Below are positions 52,810-61,412 of a DNA stretch of 64,000 nucleotides, one piece after another. Where the stretch lies: the NCBI GenBank assembly GCA_039698035.1, contig JBDKSW010000005.1:26924-90923 (forward strand). Reading direction: 5' to 3'. The notes below the pieces were generated by a model. The model was not told where the DNA came from, did no database searches, and saw nothing but the letters and a program-made list of their open reading frames with translations. Position numbers and translations under genes: made by a program. Position 1 is the stretch's first letter. Every line of letters begins with the position of its first letter. Origin of the DNA: JAJFUI01 sp039698035. GTDB taxonomy: Bacteria > Planctomycetota > Planctomycetia > Pirellulales > Thermoguttaceae.

Positions 52810-54873
52810 ATGTTCCAACTTAGCGCCCCCTTTGAGCCGGCCGGCGATCAGCCCGAAGCCATCGAGGCCCTGGTCCGTGGGCTGCGCGAAGAGAAGAAGC
52901 ACCAGGTGCTGATGGGGGTGACCGGCTCGGGCAAGACGTTCACGATGGCCAACGTGATTCAGGCCGTGCAGCGGCCGACGCTGGTCATGTCGCACAACAA
53001 GACGCTGGCCGCCCAGTTGTACTCGGAGTTCAAGGAGTTCTTTCCGCACAACGCGGTCCATTACTTTGTCAGCTACTACGACTACTACCAGCCCGAGGCC
53101 TACATCCCCCAGCGAGACATCTACATCGAGAAGGACGCCGCGATCAACCAGCAGATCGAACGGCTGCGGCTGGCGGCCACCAGCGCGCTGGTCAGCCGGC
53201 CGGACGTGATCGTCGTGGCCAGCGTCTCGTGCATCTACGGTCTCGGTTCGCCGGAAGACTACCGAGCGATGATGGTCAGCCTGGAACGGGGGCAGACCAT
53301 CGACCGCGATCAGGTGCTGGCCAAGCTGGTCGATATTCAGTACGAGCGGAACGACATCGAATTTCAGGCGGGCAAGTTTCGCGTTCGCGGCGATTGCGTC
53401 GAAATCTGGCCGACTCACGAAGAGACGGCCTATCGCGTCGAGTTCTGGGGAGACGAGATCGAGCAGCTTTCGGTCATCAATCCGACCAGCGGCGAGGTGA
53501 TCGAGCGGCGTGAGCAGCTCTACATTTTTCCTTGCAAGCATTTCGTGCTGCCCGAGGAGCGAATCGAAGGGGCCGTGGCCGAGATCAAGCGGGAATTGAA
53601 AGAGCGGCTTGCCCAATTCAAGGATCAGGGCAAGCTGCTCGAGGCCCAGCGGCTTAGCGCCCGAACCCGTTTCGACATCGAGATGCTTCAGGAGGTTGGT
53701 TACTGTCCCGGGATCGAGAACTACAGCCGGCCGCTGTCGGGCCGGCCGGCCGATTCGCCGCCCGACACGCTTTTCAGCTTCTTTCCCGACGACTTTTTGC
53801 TGTTCGTCGACGAGTCGCACGTGAGCGTGCCGCAGGTTCGGGGCATGTACTTTGGCGACCACAACCGCAAGGTGACGCTGGTCGAACACGGTTTTCGGTT
53901 GCCCAGTGCGCTTGACAATCGACCGCTTCGCTTTGAGGAGTGGGAGCAGCGGATCAAGCAGGTGGTTTACGTCTCGGCGACGCCTGGGCCGTACGAGTTG
54001 GAGAAGACGGGCGGGGACTACGTCGAGCAGATCATCCGCCCGACCGGACTGTTGGACCCCGAGATCGAAGTGGCTCCGGCCCACAATCAGGTGCCGCACT
54101 TGCTCGAGGAAATTCGCCAACGGGCGGCCGCAGGGCAGCGCGTCTTGGCGACAACGCTGACCAAGCGGCTGGCCGAGGACCTGGCCGCGTATTTCACCAA
54201 GCAGGACGTTCGCTGCAAGTGGCTGCACAGCGATCTCGACGCCTTCGAGCGCGTTGAACTGCTGCGCGACCTCCGTTTGGGCCATTTCGACGTGTTGGTC
54301 GGCGTCAATCTGCTGCGCGAAGGGCTCGACCTGCCCGAGGTCTCGCTGGTGGCGATCCTCGACGCCGACAAAGAGGGCTTTCTTCGCAGCGAAACGTCGT
54401 TGATGCAGACCATCGGTCGTTCGGCCAGAAACGTCGACGCCAAGGTGATTCTGTATGCCGACAAAGTGACCGACTCGATGCAGCGGGCGATTGAAGAGAC
54501 ACGGCGTCGACGCCAGCTCCAACACGAGTACAACACCAAGCACGGCATCACGCCCGAGACGATTCGCAAGGAGATTCGCGCGGGCATCGAGGCCGAGACG
54601 GCCGCCCATGCGCAGTCGTACGCCGCCGTGGGGCGCGGCGAAGAGACGCAGTACATCACCGAAGAGTATCTGGCCGAGCTGGAGACCGAGATGCTGGCCG
54701 CGGCCGAGGAGCTCGAGTTTGAACGAGCGGCCGCCCTCAGGGATCGGATCACCCAGATGCGTGGGCAGTTGGGCAGGCCGCTGGCCGAGGCCGAAGTTCA
54801 CCACGCCACACGTCAGGAGCGACGGCAGCATTTCAAACAAGATCGTCGCGCCGCGCGTGGAAAGAAGAAGTAG
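52810..54873 (+). CDS. uvrB: Excinuclease ABC subunit B
   Basis: DNA-damage recognition subunit of nucleotide excision repair. The 687-residue protein from ATG 52810 has Walker A GVTGSGKT (36-43), the damage-binding beta-hairpin YYDYYQPEAY, YPGIENYSR-like CPGIENYSRPLSG, DEFLLFVDESH-like FLLFVDESHVSVPQ, helicase motifs (GRSARN), and the C-terminal UVR motif (ELEFERAAALRDRI). The gene is complete; the large antisense frame across it is a shadow. Confidence 0.96.
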   Translation: MFQLSAPFEPAGDQPEAIEALVRGLREEKKHQVLMGVTGSGKTFTMANVIQAVQRPTLVMSHNKTLAAQLYSEFKEFFPHNAVHYFVSYYDYYQPEAYIPQRDIYIEKDAAINQQIERLRLAATSALVSRPDVIVVASVSCIYGLGSPEDYRAMMVSLERGQTIDRDQVLAKLVDIQYERNDIEFQAGKFRVRGDCVEIWPTHEETAYRVEFWGDEIEQLSVINPTSGEVIERREQLYIFPCKHFVLPEERIEGAVAEIKRELKERLAQFKDQGKLLEAQRLSARTRFDIEMLQEVGYCPGIENYSRPLSGRPADSPPDTLFSFFPDDFLLFVDESHVSVPQVRGMYFGDHNRKVTLVEHGFRLPSALDNRPLRFEEWEQRIKQVVYVSATPGPYELEKTGGDYVEQIIRPTGLLDPEIEVAPAHNQVPHLLEEIRQRAAAGQRVLATTLTKRLAEDLAAYFTKQDVRCKWLHSDLDAFERVELLRDLRLGHFDVLVGVNLLREGLDLPEVSLVAILDADKEGFLRSETSLMQTIGRSARNVDAKVILYADKVTDSMQRAIEETRRRRQLQHEYNTKHGITPETIRKEIRAGIEAETAAHAQSYAAVGRGEETQYITEEYLAELETEMLAAAEELEFERAAALRDRITQMRGQLGRPLAEAEVHHATRQERRQHFKQDRRAARGKKK

Positions 54874-54911
54874 GCGGCATCCGGATGCGCGCGTCGAGTC
54901 CCAAGAAAACG

Positions 54912-54946
54912 TCAAGGGGAAGGGCCCCATGATCCCTTCCCCTTGA
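54912..54946. terminator. Perfect 13-base hairpin between convergent genes
   Basis: TCAAGGGGAAGGG (54912-54924) pairs with CCCTTCCCCTTGA (54934-54946), loop of nine. It lies 38 bases after the uvrB stop and 31 bases from the stop of the convergent lipoprotein gene. There is no T-run on either strand. Confidence 0.6.
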
Positions 54947-54977
54947 GAACTGAATCGGCCGTTCCCTCGAAGTGCTG

Positions 54978-55274
54978 CTACTTCTTGGGCTCGGCTTTTG
55001 CAGGCGGTGGCGTCGTTTTCGGCGCGTCAGTCTTTCCCGCGTCTGTCTTCGGCTCGGTCTTTTGCTCAGGCATTACCGGGCCATCCTTCGGAGCGTCAAG
55101 CTTGGTGTCGGTCTTCTTCGCGTCCGGCGTCTTCGTGGCATCCGGTGTCTTCGCGTCGGGCGTCTTCTGCACCTTGGTGGGGAGTGGCTTCTTCGGCTCC
55201 GTCGGTCTATTGCAACCGATAGCGAAAAACACGCCGAGGCTCACAACCAGCAGAAAAGCTACTAGCTTCTTCAT
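54978..55274 (-). CDS. Small lipoprotein with KTPDA repeats
   Basis: A 98-residue lipoprotein. The signal MKKLVAFLLVVSLGVFFAIGC ends at a lipobox Cys21. The mature part is low-complexity, with repeats of KTPDA/KTDxK between Lys, Thr, Asp and Pro (for example KTPDAKTPDATKTPDAKK), so it is probably disordered. It may act as a spacer or wall-associated peptide. I recognise no family. The gene is convergent with uvrB. Confidence 0.75.
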   Translation of the reverse strand: MKKLVAFLLVVSLGVFFAIGCNRPTEPKKPLPTKVQKTPDAKTPDATKTPDAKKTDTKLDAPKDGPVMPEQKTEPKTDAGKTDAPKTTPPPAKAEPKK

Positions 55275-55746
55275 GGTTTTACCTTTCCTAGACTACATTG
55301 TCGGTGACACGCAGCAGGCACCACCTGCTTGCTCCAGCACTATGATACGTGTCGTCCCGCAATTATTCCATGCACCAGTGCCTTGGAGCCCCCAAATTTG
55401 CACATTCACGGCGCTTTTTTTTCAGAAGCCGCTTGAATAAGCCGACCAGCCGTTGCCGCTTTCCTAATGCGCGGTCGGCGACCGCGGCGAGCCCTGAGAC
55501 GGCAGCCAGCGGGCCGCCAACAACTTTTCCCAAAGCGCCCTTACCCCGCATTGTGTCACGCCAAGCGCCGATCAACAACGGGTCCGAGGCAATATCCACA
55601 CGGGGCCAAAGAATTCGCGGTCGCCGAACCGTCGGCCAGAGCGCCGTGACACGCGAACCGGTTTGAACTGAAAAAAGTCCCGAGGGACATTCTGTCCCAG
55701 ACGGCGTGCCTTCCGGAAAAATCCTCGGCGGGGAGCTGCAACGACC
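55275..55746. other. Region without a confident gene
   Basis: This 472-base gap contains one possible minus-strand frame (55363-55599, GTG start, 78 residues, Lys/Arg-rich near the end) with no ribosome-binding site, so it is not called. A small hairpin (GGGACATTCTGTCCC) lies near 55683. The upstream promoter of the lipoprotein gene should be here. Confidence 0.4.
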
Positions 55747-56478
55747 TTACAGCGAAGCGTCGTCGCACTCGGCCGCCAGTTGGCGAATCGCACCGAGCGC
55801 GTCCTGCACGTCGGGAACCGCCATGCCGACAGCACGGCCGCGACGGTCGCAGTCGCACAGCGTCATCAGATCGTCGAAGTCCTCGGATGCCTCGAGGCGG
55901 CGGCGGTGTCGAGCGCCAAGCGTGCCTTCACGGAGTGCCAGGGCCTCGACGTGATGCTCGATCAGCCAAGCCGTGCGAGGGCTGATCGTGTCGCCCAGGG
56001 CCGCCAAGCCGGCGGCGACGTGCTCCCGGCGGTCAATCGCCTTGCCCACGTCGTGCAGCAGCGCGGCCAGGAGTAACTCTTCGTCGTAGGGCCGGGACTG
56101 GCGTGCCAGCTCGAACACCTGCAAGCTATGGTAGAGAACGTCACCCTCGGGATGATCCTCGGGGCGCTGGGGGATGAATTCGAGCGGCAATAGGAGCAAT
56201 TCGTACAACCGGAATCGATCGGAGACGGCGAAGACGTCGCCTTCGTTCGGCACGGAGCCGGCCGCCAACTGCCGCTGTTCGGCGAGGGCCGCGCGATCAA
56301 ACGCCTTCAGGTGGCCGCGGATTTCGCGGTTGCAGGGCAGGTCGTCCGGCTTGATGTGGCCGGCGCTGAATTGCTGAACGGCCTTCATTTTGGCCTTGGC
56401 GTACTGGGTCTCCTCGCGGGTGAAGAGGAGCCTCGCCGCCTCGAACGCCACGCGACGACGTAATCGATCGATCGACAT
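55747..56478 (-). CDS. HD-domain protein
   Basis: A 243-residue protein with a metal-dependent HD phosphohydrolase core: YHSLQVFELA, ALLHDVGKAID (His-Asp pair) and later HHVEALALREG and LCDCDRRGRA. HD proteins hydrolyse nucleotides or cyclic nucleotides; the substrate is not known here. It follows the ECF sigma gene on the same strand by 58 bases, so the two may be cotranscribed. Confidence 0.82.
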   Translation of the reverse strand: MSIDRLRRRVAFEAARLLFTREETQYAKAKMKAVQQFSAGHIKPDDLPCNREIRGHLKAFDRAALAEQRQLAAGSVPNEGDVFAVSDRFRLYELLLLPLEFIPQRPEDHPEGDVLYHSLQVFELARQSRPYDEELLLAALLHDVGKAIDRREHVAAGLAALGDTISPRTAWLIEHHVEALALREGTLGARHRRRLEASEDFDDLMTLCDCDRRGRAVGMAVPDVQDALGAIRQLAAECDDASL

Positions 56479-56536
56479 TGCTTTTCCGTGCGGAAGCGGC
56501 CGGCCACGCGGCGCGTGTCGCCCCGACTTGGTTGCT

Positions 56537-57154
56537 TTACGTGGCCTCGGTTTCCAGCGATTCCTGCAACTTTCGGATCGCTCGCATCCAAAGCATCTGC
56601 ACGGCCGGACGCGAGCGTTCCATCCGCTCGGCGACTTCGTTGAAGGACAACCGTTGGAGATTCCGAAGGAGAATCACCTCTTGATGGTCGGGCGTCAACT
56701 GGCTGAGGGCGGCCGTGACGCGCAGCTCCGTGTCGAGTTGCAAGAACTCCTGGCTGGGCGTCGGCCCGTCGGCGACTGGCTCGGGCGCTCCGCGTGCGAG
56801 GCTGTCGTCGGGGTCGCGGAAGGGGACCTCGCGGCTGGCTGCCCGCTTGGCCGTGCCGCGATAGCGACGCACAAAGTCGGCCGCATTGTGGTTCAGGATC
56901 TTCCGCAGCCAGGCAAGCCACTCCTGTTCGCTATGGCCCTGGAAGCGGTCAAAATCGCGGCACGCTTCGAGCATTGTCTCCTGCACGAGATCCGACGCAT
57001 CAACCTTGCGTCGCAGCCACGTCTCGATCTGGGAGCGGGCCACGAAACCCAAGTACGATCGACACAGCTCGAAAAGCCGGTCGCGACACTCGGCGTTGCC
57101 TTGCCTGGCGCCGTCGATCAGCGACGAATAACGAACGGGCTGCATTTCGGCCAT
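56537..57154 (-). CDS. ECF-type RNA polymerase sigma factor (Rhodopirellula-like)
   Basis: A 205-residue protein with sigma region 2 (CRSYLGFVARSQIETWLRRKVDASDLVQETMLEACRDFDRFQG, then EWLAWLRKILNHNAADFVRRY) and region 4 (QLTPDHQEVILLRNLQRLSFNEVAERMERSRPAVQMLWMRAIRKLQ). The pattern is that of the sigma-70 subgroup expanded in planctomycetes. No anti-sigma factor is adjacent. It lies between mnmG and the HD gene. Confidence 0.9.
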   Translation of the reverse strand: MAEMQPVRYSSLIDGARQGNAECRDRLFELCRSYLGFVARSQIETWLRRKVDASDLVQETMLEACRDFDRFQGHSEQEWLAWLRKILNHNAADFVRRYRGTAKRAASREVPFRDPDDSLARGAPEPVADGPTPSQEFLQLDTELRVTAALSQLTPDHQEVILLRNLQRLSFNEVAERMERSRPAVQMLWMRAIRKLQESLETEAT

Positions 57155-57178
57155 GTGAGTATTTTACCCTCGAGGCGG

Positions 57179-59044
57179 TCAAGATTTCCAGGCTGCCGGA
57201 TCGGCATTTGCCGACCGCGGTCCGCGCAAATGAATCAGCAGGACGGTGAGGTCGGCCGGCGTGATGCCGCTGATGCGGGCGGCCTGCGCCAGATCGACCG
57301 GGGCGACGCGAGCAAGCTTTTCGCGTGCCTCGGCCCTCAGGTGCGGCACGGCCTCGTAGTTCAATCCCGGCGGAATGCGGTGCGACGCAAGCCGCTGCTG
57401 GCGCGCGACATCCTGCTGCTGACGCGCGACATAGCCCGAGTACTTCGCGTCGTACGTGACCTGAAGGGCCGCCGCTTCCGACACTTGGGCCAGCTCGGGC
57501 AGGCGGTCGATCAACTCGGACCACTGGATCTCCGGCCGTCGCAGCATTTTCAAGAGTGAACTGGCCCCGCAGTGTTTGGTTTCCAACAACCTCACAACGC
57601 GGTCGATCTCCGCTTGCTTGGTTTCGAGGCGTCGCAGCCGCGCGGCGTCAGCCAGTCCCAGCGAATGGGCCAAGCGAGTCAAGCGGCGGTCGGCGTTGTC
57701 GGCCCGCAACAGGAGCCGATATTCGGCTCGGCTGGTGAACATGCGGTAGGGCTCGTCCGCGCCGCGGGTGACCAGGTCGTCGATCATGACGCCGAGGTAC
57801 GCCTGGTTGCGGTCAAGGACCAGGGGTTCCTGGCCACGTGGCCGCAGCACGGCGTTGGCGCCTGCGATGAGCCCCTGGGCGGCGGCCTCTTCGTAGCCGG
57901 TCGTGCCGTTGATTTGGCCGGCGCAGAAAAGTCCCGCGACCCGCTTCGTTTCGAGCGACGGCCGCAATTGGACAGGCGGAAGGTAGTCGTACTCGATGGC
58001 ATAACCGTAGCGCAGGACGGCCGCATTCTCTAGCCCGGGAATCAACCGCAGCATGGCGTCCTGCACGTCGCGTGGCAGACTGGTCGAGAGGCCGTTGACG
58101 TAGACCTCGTTGGTCTGTCGCCCTTCTGGTTCGAGGAAAAGCTGGTGCTGCAATTTGTCGGCGAAGCGAATGATCTTGGTCTCGATCGACGGGCAGTAGC
58201 GCGGCCCGGTCGATTGGATCTGCCCGCTATACATCGGCGCCCGGTCGAGATTCTCGCGGATCAACTGGTGAACGGCGGGCGTGGTGTGGGTGATCCAGCA
58301 AGGGACTTGTTCGGTGTCGATTCGATCGGTGAGGAACGAGAAGGGCGTGGGGCATTCGTCGCCGGGCTGCGGCGTCGTGCGTTCGTAGTCGATGGTGCGC
58401 CGGTCGAGCCGCGCCGGCGTGCCCGTCTTGAAGCGCCCGAGGGTGAATCCAAGGCTTTCGAGCGACCGACTGAGGCCGGCGGAGGTTGGCTCGCCGATGC
58501 GACCGCCCGGCTGCGTCGAGTCGCCGAAGTGGAGCAGGCCGCGCAGGAAGGTGCCGGCGCAGAGGACAACCGAGCGGGCGCGATACTCGGCGCCGGCGGC
58601 CGTGCGCACGCCGACGATCTGGGACGCGGTTTGCGAGGCGCCGGGCATTCCCTCGACCAAAAGCTGTTCGACCGTCTCTTGCAGGATCGAAAGCCTGGGC
58701 TGTGCGAGGAGGATTCGCTGGATTTCCTGCTGATAGGCGAGTTTGTCGGCTTGGGCACGGGGCCCGTGCATGGCCGGCCCCTTGCTTCGGTTCAACATGC
58801 GGAACTGGATGCCCGTCCGATCGATGGCCAGGCCCATGGCGCCGCCGAGGGCGTCGATCTCTCGGACGATTTGTCCCTTGCCGACGCCGCCGATGGCCGG
58901 ATTGCAGCTCATCAAGGCAATCGTGTCGACCGCGCTGGTCAACAGGGCCACGTTGGCGCCCATGCGAGCGGCGGCCAGCGAGGCCTCGACGCCGGCGTGT
59001 CCGCCGCCGATCACCAGAACATCGAAATCGAGGGTTCCAACCAT
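57179..59044 (-). CDS. mnmG: tRNA uridine 5-carboxymethylaminomethyl modification enzyme
   Basis: A 621-residue FAD protein that works with MnmE to modify tRNA wobble U34. The FAD motif is VIGGGHAGVEAS (12-23). CNPAIGGVGKGQIVREIDALGG, the PCWITHTTP, the YCPSIETKIIRF and the CAGQINGTTGYEEAAAQGL motifs are all present. The C-terminal helical domain (LNYEAVPHLRAEAREKL) is complete. ATG 59044 is chosen; the frame continues upstream without support. The partner MnmE-like protein is at 8.8-9.8 kb. Confidence 0.95.
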   Translation of the reverse strand: MVGTLDFDVLVIGGGHAGVEASLAAARMGANVALLTSAVDTIALMSCNPAIGGVGKGQIVREIDALGGAMGLAIDRTGIQFRMLNRSKGPAMHGPRAQADKLAYQQEIQRILLAQPRLSILQETVEQLLVEGMPGASQTASQIVGVRTAAGAEYRARSVVLCAGTFLRGLLHFGDSTQPGGRIGEPTSAGLSRSLESLGFTLGRFKTGTPARLDRRTIDYERTTPQPGDECPTPFSFLTDRIDTEQVPCWITHTTPAVHQLIRENLDRAPMYSGQIQSTGPRYCPSIETKIIRFADKLQHQLFLEPEGRQTNEVYVNGLSTSLPRDVQDAMLRLIPGLENAAVLRYGYAIEYDYLPPVQLRPSLETKRVAGLFCAGQINGTTGYEEAAAQGLIAGANAVLRPRGQEPLVLDRNQAYLGVMIDDLVTRGADEPYRMFTSRAEYRLLLRADNADRRLTRLAHSLGLADAARLRRLETKQAEIDRVVRLLETKHCGASSLLKMLRRPEIQWSELIDRLPELAQVSEAAALQVTYDAKYSGYVARQQQDVARQQRLASHRIPPGLNYEAVPHLRAEAREKLARVAPVDLAQAARISGITPADLTVLLIHLRGPRSANADPAAWKS

Positions 59045-59114
59045 CCCGCCATTGTCGCAGACCGGCTGTCGGTGTAAAGGCGCGACGCGGGCTGTCGCGT
59101 TCGCGCAAGAACGA

Positions 59115-59164
59115 AAAAAGCCTCGGCAAGGCGTCGGCCGAACCGACCGCAATGCCGAGGCTTG
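59115..59164 (-). terminator. Rho-independent terminator of the glutamate dehydrogenase gene
   Basis: On the minus strand, an 11-base stem AAGCCTCGGCA (59164-59154) with TGCCGAGGCTT (59129-59119) has a 24-base loop. A run of T follows (59120-59115). It lies 34 bases beyond the dehydrogenase stop. Confidence 0.85.
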
Positions 59165-59197
59165 GTTTCACGGAAGCAAACGTCCCGTCGGGACGGC

Positions 59198-60472
59198 TTA
59201 CGGCAACAATCCACGGGACATGATACCGTCGACGACACGGCTGACGGCGATGTCCATGGCCGAGTGACGCATCGGCAAGCGTTTCTGGTCGGCCCGCTCG
59301 TAGACGCGATCGAAGGTCGTCGTCATGCGTTGGATGAGCCGCTGTTGGACTTCCTCGCGGGTCATCTGGTCGCGTTGGGTTTCCTGGGTGTATTCGAGGT
59401 AGGAAACGAACACGCCACCGGCGTTGCAGAGGATGTCGGGGATCGTGAAGACGCCGCGCGAGTTGAGGATTTCGTCGGCCTTCGGGGTCACCGGGGCATT
59501 GGCGCCCTCGGCGATGATCTTGGCGCGGATGCGGCCGGCGTTGTCCTCGGTGATGACCGAGCCGCCAGCGGCCGGGATCAAGATGTCGCAATCGGCCTCG
59601 AGCACGTCCTCGTTCGAGACGTCCTTGCCGCCGGCAAAGCCCTTGACGCCGCCGGTCTTGGACACGTGGTCGGCGAGCTTGACCATGTCCAAGCCATTGG
59701 CGCAGAAGGTGCCGCCGGTGATGTCGGACGCGGCGACGACCGTGGCGCCTTGCTCGGCAATGGCCAAGGCCGAGACGGAACCGACGTTGCCGAAGCCCTG
59801 CACGGCGACCCGAGCGTTGGACAGTCGCATGTTCAACCGCTGGCAGGCGGCGGCCACGGTGGCCACGACGCCGTTGCCGGTCGCTTCGCGGCGACCGACG
59901 ATGCCGCCCAACACGACCGGCTTGCCGGTCACGAAGCAGCCGGCCGGAATGGACTTGCCGTCGCTGTAGGAGACGCAGTCGCGAATGTGGCCCATATCGC
60001 TGTCATTGGTTCCCATGTCCGGGGCCGGGACGTAGACTTCGGGACCGATGTGCCGGCGCACGCCGCGTGTGAAGGCGCGGATGAGGATTTCCTTTTCGGT
60101 CGGCTTGAGCAACGCTGGATCGTAGCGAATGCCGGCCTTGCCACCGCCGAACGGAACTCCGATCAACGACGTCTTCCAAGTCATCTCCATGGCCAGACCG
60201 GTGACTTCGTTCAGCGTCACGCCGGCGGTCATACGAATGCCGCCCTTGGAAGGACCGAGGACGTCGTTGTGCCGCACGAGGAAGACGTGCGCGTGCAACA
60301 TTTGGCCATTGGGAACTTGCGGATGGATGACCGATCGGATTTGTTCCGCCGGCTCAACGATCCGCCGAGTGATGTCCTCGTTCAAGCCGAGGCGTGCGGC
60401 CGTCTGTTGGACGTTCCACAGCGCGGTCTGCAAGATTCCGTCAACGCAGTTTGATTCAGTTGTTGGTACCAT
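59198..60472 (-). CDS. Glutamate/amino-acid dehydrogenase
   Basis: A 424-residue NAD(P)-dependent dehydrogenase from ATG 60472. It has the glutamate-binding GPSKGGIRM and the catalytic-lysine motif PFGGGKAGI (K112), and a Rossmann motif QGFGNVGS. It interconverts glutamate and 2-oxoglutarate with ammonia, linking carbon and nitrogen metabolism. The coenzyme preference is not clear. It ends in its own terminator. Confidence 0.93.
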   Translation of the reverse strand: MVPTTESNCVDGILQTALWNVQQTAARLGLNEDITRRIVEPAEQIRSVIHPQVPNGQMLHAHVFLVRHNDVLGPSKGGIRMTAGVTLNEVTGLAMEMTWKTSLIGVPFGGGKAGIRYDPALLKPTEKEILIRAFTRGVRRHIGPEVYVPAPDMGTNDSDMGHIRDCVSYSDGKSIPAGCFVTGKPVVLGGIVGRREATGNGVVATVAAACQRLNMRLSNARVAVQGFGNVGSVSALAIAEQGATVVAASDITGGTFCANGLDMVKLADHVSKTGGVKGFAGGKDVSNEDVLEADCDILIPAAGGSVITEDNAGRIRAKIIAEGANAPVTPKADEILNSRGVFTIPDILCNAGGVFVSYLEYTQETQRDQMTREEVQQRLIQRMTTTFDRVYERADQKRLPMRHSAMDIAVSRVVDGIMSRGLLP

Positions 60473-60591
60473 AGTATTAGCAATACTCCTCACAATGCCA
60501 GACAGCTCGCTCCCGCATCCGGATAGCACAAATCCCTGCGGTTCTGGCAAGTGTAACAGAGTCCGACGCACGCGCCCAGAGCGATGTCGTT

Positions 60592-60891
60592 TTAGTCGCT
60601 TTTTTCAGGGCGTTCCGCCGCGGCCGCGAAGGCTTGGACATCCACGTCGAACAGCTCGCATTGTCGTCGCGCGACGTAACCCGGCGTGCACTCCTTGCAT
60701 TGGGCCGCATAGGTGCATACGCCGCAAAGGTCGCGACGATCTTTAATCGCGGCATCCCGTGAAATGACGGAAACTGTGGCGGTCGCGCCGCCGTGCGAGG
60801 ACTCTGCACCCCTGGAAAATAGGGCTTTCGACGCCGCTGGCGGCGCCGCCGACGCCGGCTGGCCCGTCGTGTCGTGCTGCTCGTAATCCAT
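60592..60891 (-). CDS. Small cysteine-motif protein of unknown function
   Basis: A 99-residue protein from ATG 60891, 8 bases after GGAGA. The N-terminal half is low-complexity (Ala/Ser/Thr/Pro). The C-terminus has a Cys cluster: LCGVCTYAAQCKECTPGYV then QCELFD, a CxxC-x5-CxxC arrangement plus a further Cys before an acidic end. This looks like a small zinc or iron-sulphur site, similar in layout to other short bacterial CxxC...CExF proteins, but I do not recognise a named family. Confidence 0.65.
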   Translation of the reverse strand: MDYEQHDTTGQPASAAPPAASKALFSRGAESSHGGATATVSVISRDAAIKDRRDLCGVCTYAAQCKECTPGYVARRQCELFDVDVQAFAAAAERPEKSD

Positions 60892-61412
60892 GGTCGTTAT
60901 CTCCGCTTATGCGTAGGCAATCATTTGCCGCGGCGACGCGCCGTGGCAACTTACTCCCCAGCGGACTTAGCGAGACTTCGGGGTACGCTCCGCTCGGCGG
61001 ATGCAAGCGTGCAAGCGAGATTTTGGCGTTTTCCGCCGTGGAAACGTTGCATCGCGTCGCGGGACGAACGACTCGCAAACGCCCAAAAAACAAGCGCCGT
61101 CGCCTTCTTCGGCGACCTCGTTCGAGGGTCGGCAGCGAACCAGACTAGCGGCCGGCCCGTTGGCGAGGGGCGGCACCGTTGGGCCCAACCGGGCCACGGG
61201 CCTTATCATACCATATCTATTTCAAATGGGCGCGTTGTCGCAAGATTGGCGTACCGCCGAAAAGCGGAATCCGTATAAGCAATTTGCTTCACAAGCCACG
61301 TCTGATTTACATGCTCTTAATCTTCGCGACAATGATTCGCGCAGGCCGGGGACCAACAGGGTGGCCAACGGCGTGAGCGTTGCGAGCCATTGGGGGTGAG
61401 ACGAGCGCCGGC
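60892..61412. other. Intergenic region without a supported gene
   Basis: These 521 bases lie between the small Cys protein and the epimerase gene. They include GC-rich inverted stretches near 61140-61200 and a lower-G+C part (61240-61340). Short frames on both strands have no ribosome-binding site or family character. No structured RNA was recognised. Confidence 0.45.

Noticed and set aside
52762..54930. Long minus-strand frame of 722 codons
   Set aside because: It is antisense to uvrB, has no family character and no ribosome-binding site; it follows from the high G+C of uvrB.
55363..55599. Possible 78-codon minus-strand gene
   Set aside because: It has a GTG start, no ribosome-binding site and no family.
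61001..61399. Possible 132-codon plus-strand gene
   Set aside because: It has no ribosome-binding site, and its composition looks random.
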